Source: Bin80 sp026708685 | GTDB taxonomy: Bacteria; Bacteroidota; Rhodothermia; Rhodothermales; Bin80 | Direction: 5' to 3' | DNA: 64,000 nucleotides | Assembly: GCA_965200955.1 (NCBI GenBank) | Contig: OZ241742.1 | Coordinates: 1,674,001-1,738,000, forward strand | Part shown: positions 63,742 through 64,000 of the stretch, piece by piece | How positions within the stretch are numbered: position 1 is the stretch's first letter | How the letters are laid out: each line of letters starts with the position of its first letter | Position numbers and translations under genes: made by a program | Notes under the pieces: generated by a model | The model's input: the letters and a program-made list of their open reading frames with translations, nothing else | Database searches by the model: none | Told to the model about the DNA's origin: nothing

Positions 63742-64000
63742 TTAATGAAATCCTTTTGATTGTGATGAAGACTGATTTGATCCGTTCAATATTTGGGTAA
63801 TGGCTGGATCATTTTTTTCTGAATGGTTCATAGTTAGTACCCCTCCGACAATACCTATTTTTGACATCAAAGGAGTGATCCTCCAAACTCTTGCCTCAAT
63901 AAAGGTATTTAGACCCTGAGTTACAAGTCTCTCAATTATGTTTATATTTAGGTGATGATCCGATGGTTCACCGTCAATTACCCAACAAATGGATGTGATT
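63742..64000 (-). CDS. partial frame entering from the right edge
   Basis: On the minus strand an 85-codon frame runs from the edge to a TAA at 63742-63744. It reads CWVIDGEPSDHHLNINIIER near its visible start and ends with a Ser/Gln-rich tail. Its start is outside the window. Composition looks protein-like but I recognise no family. Confidence 0.4.
   Translation of the reverse strand, partial: ITSICWVIDGEPSDHHLNINIIERLVTQGLNTFIEARVWRITPLMSKIGIVGGVLTMNHSEKNDPAITQILNGSNQSSSQSKGFH

Overview
The window looks like a chromosomal segment from a Rhodothermota/Bacteroidota-like bacterium, possibly marine or host-associated. The reasons are a ffh-rpsP-rimM-trmD-rplS block with a long charged tail on S16, an E1 alpha/beta fusion of the branched-chain/pyruvate dehydrogenase type, an MqnA-like protein of the futalosine menaquinone route, a classical LexA, few recognisable Shine-Dalgarno sequences, and a planctomycete-style set of secreted cytochrome-domain proteins (PVC-type haem-binding, DUF1549/DUF1553, DUF1501). 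The taxonomic placement is an inference; no rRNA or tRNA gene was seen.

Layout. 0-3 kb: a YhaN/YhaO-like (SbcCD-type) nuclease pair and the tRNA methyltransferase MnmD. 3.3-11 kb: a large haem-binding dehydrogenase-like protein, then a DUF1501 protein and a lipoprotein with cytochrome, DUF1549, LamG and DUF1553 domains. 11-15.7 kb: an accessory patch with two proteins of unknown function, an AAA-type ATPase cut short by an in-frame stop, and an intact ISL3 element whose 27-bp ends and 8-bp target duplication can be read directly. 15.7-21.4 kb: a sialidase, an SGNH esterase, a LarA homologue, a PA0069-type radical SAM protein and LexA. 21.4-26 kb: a decayed patch with an IS1634-type remnant, fragments of membrane proteins, a GC-rich second copy of the AAA ATPase between 36-bp direct repeats, and a broken IS1595 transposase. 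26-35 kb: DUF2461, a copper ATPase with a DUF2231 partner, a glycosyltransferase with an LpxH-like phosphoesterase, two PspC proteins and 5-formyl-THF cyclo-ligase.

35-50 kb is the conserved core: ffh, rpsP, rimM, trmD, rplS, an MqnA-like gene, smpB and tyrS on the plus strand; the E1 fusion and a PhoR/PhoB-like two-component pair on the minus strand; then pyrC, ddl and murF. 50-53.4 kb has two unrelated photolyases facing each other: an iron-sulfur (6-4)-type enzyme and a class-I-type enzyme. 53.4-57.4 kb is AT-rich and gene-poor, with unknown small proteins, a YwaF-like membrane protein and a decayed Calx-beta fragment. 57.4-61 kb carries an nrnA-like gene, pepA and pdxA in a tight operon. 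61.3-63.5 kb has an AlbA_2/GHKL-type ATP-binding protein next to a ParA-type ATPase that is broken by a one-base slip in a G6 tract and a nonsense codon. A partial minus-strand frame enters at the right edge.

The most unusual material is the pair of solo ATPases with a shared HGWPxH motif, both sitting among insertion sequences; the AlbA_2/ParA pair; and a dispersed near-palindromic repeat centred on TTTGCAAA. I found no CRISPR array and no clearly complete new defence operon.
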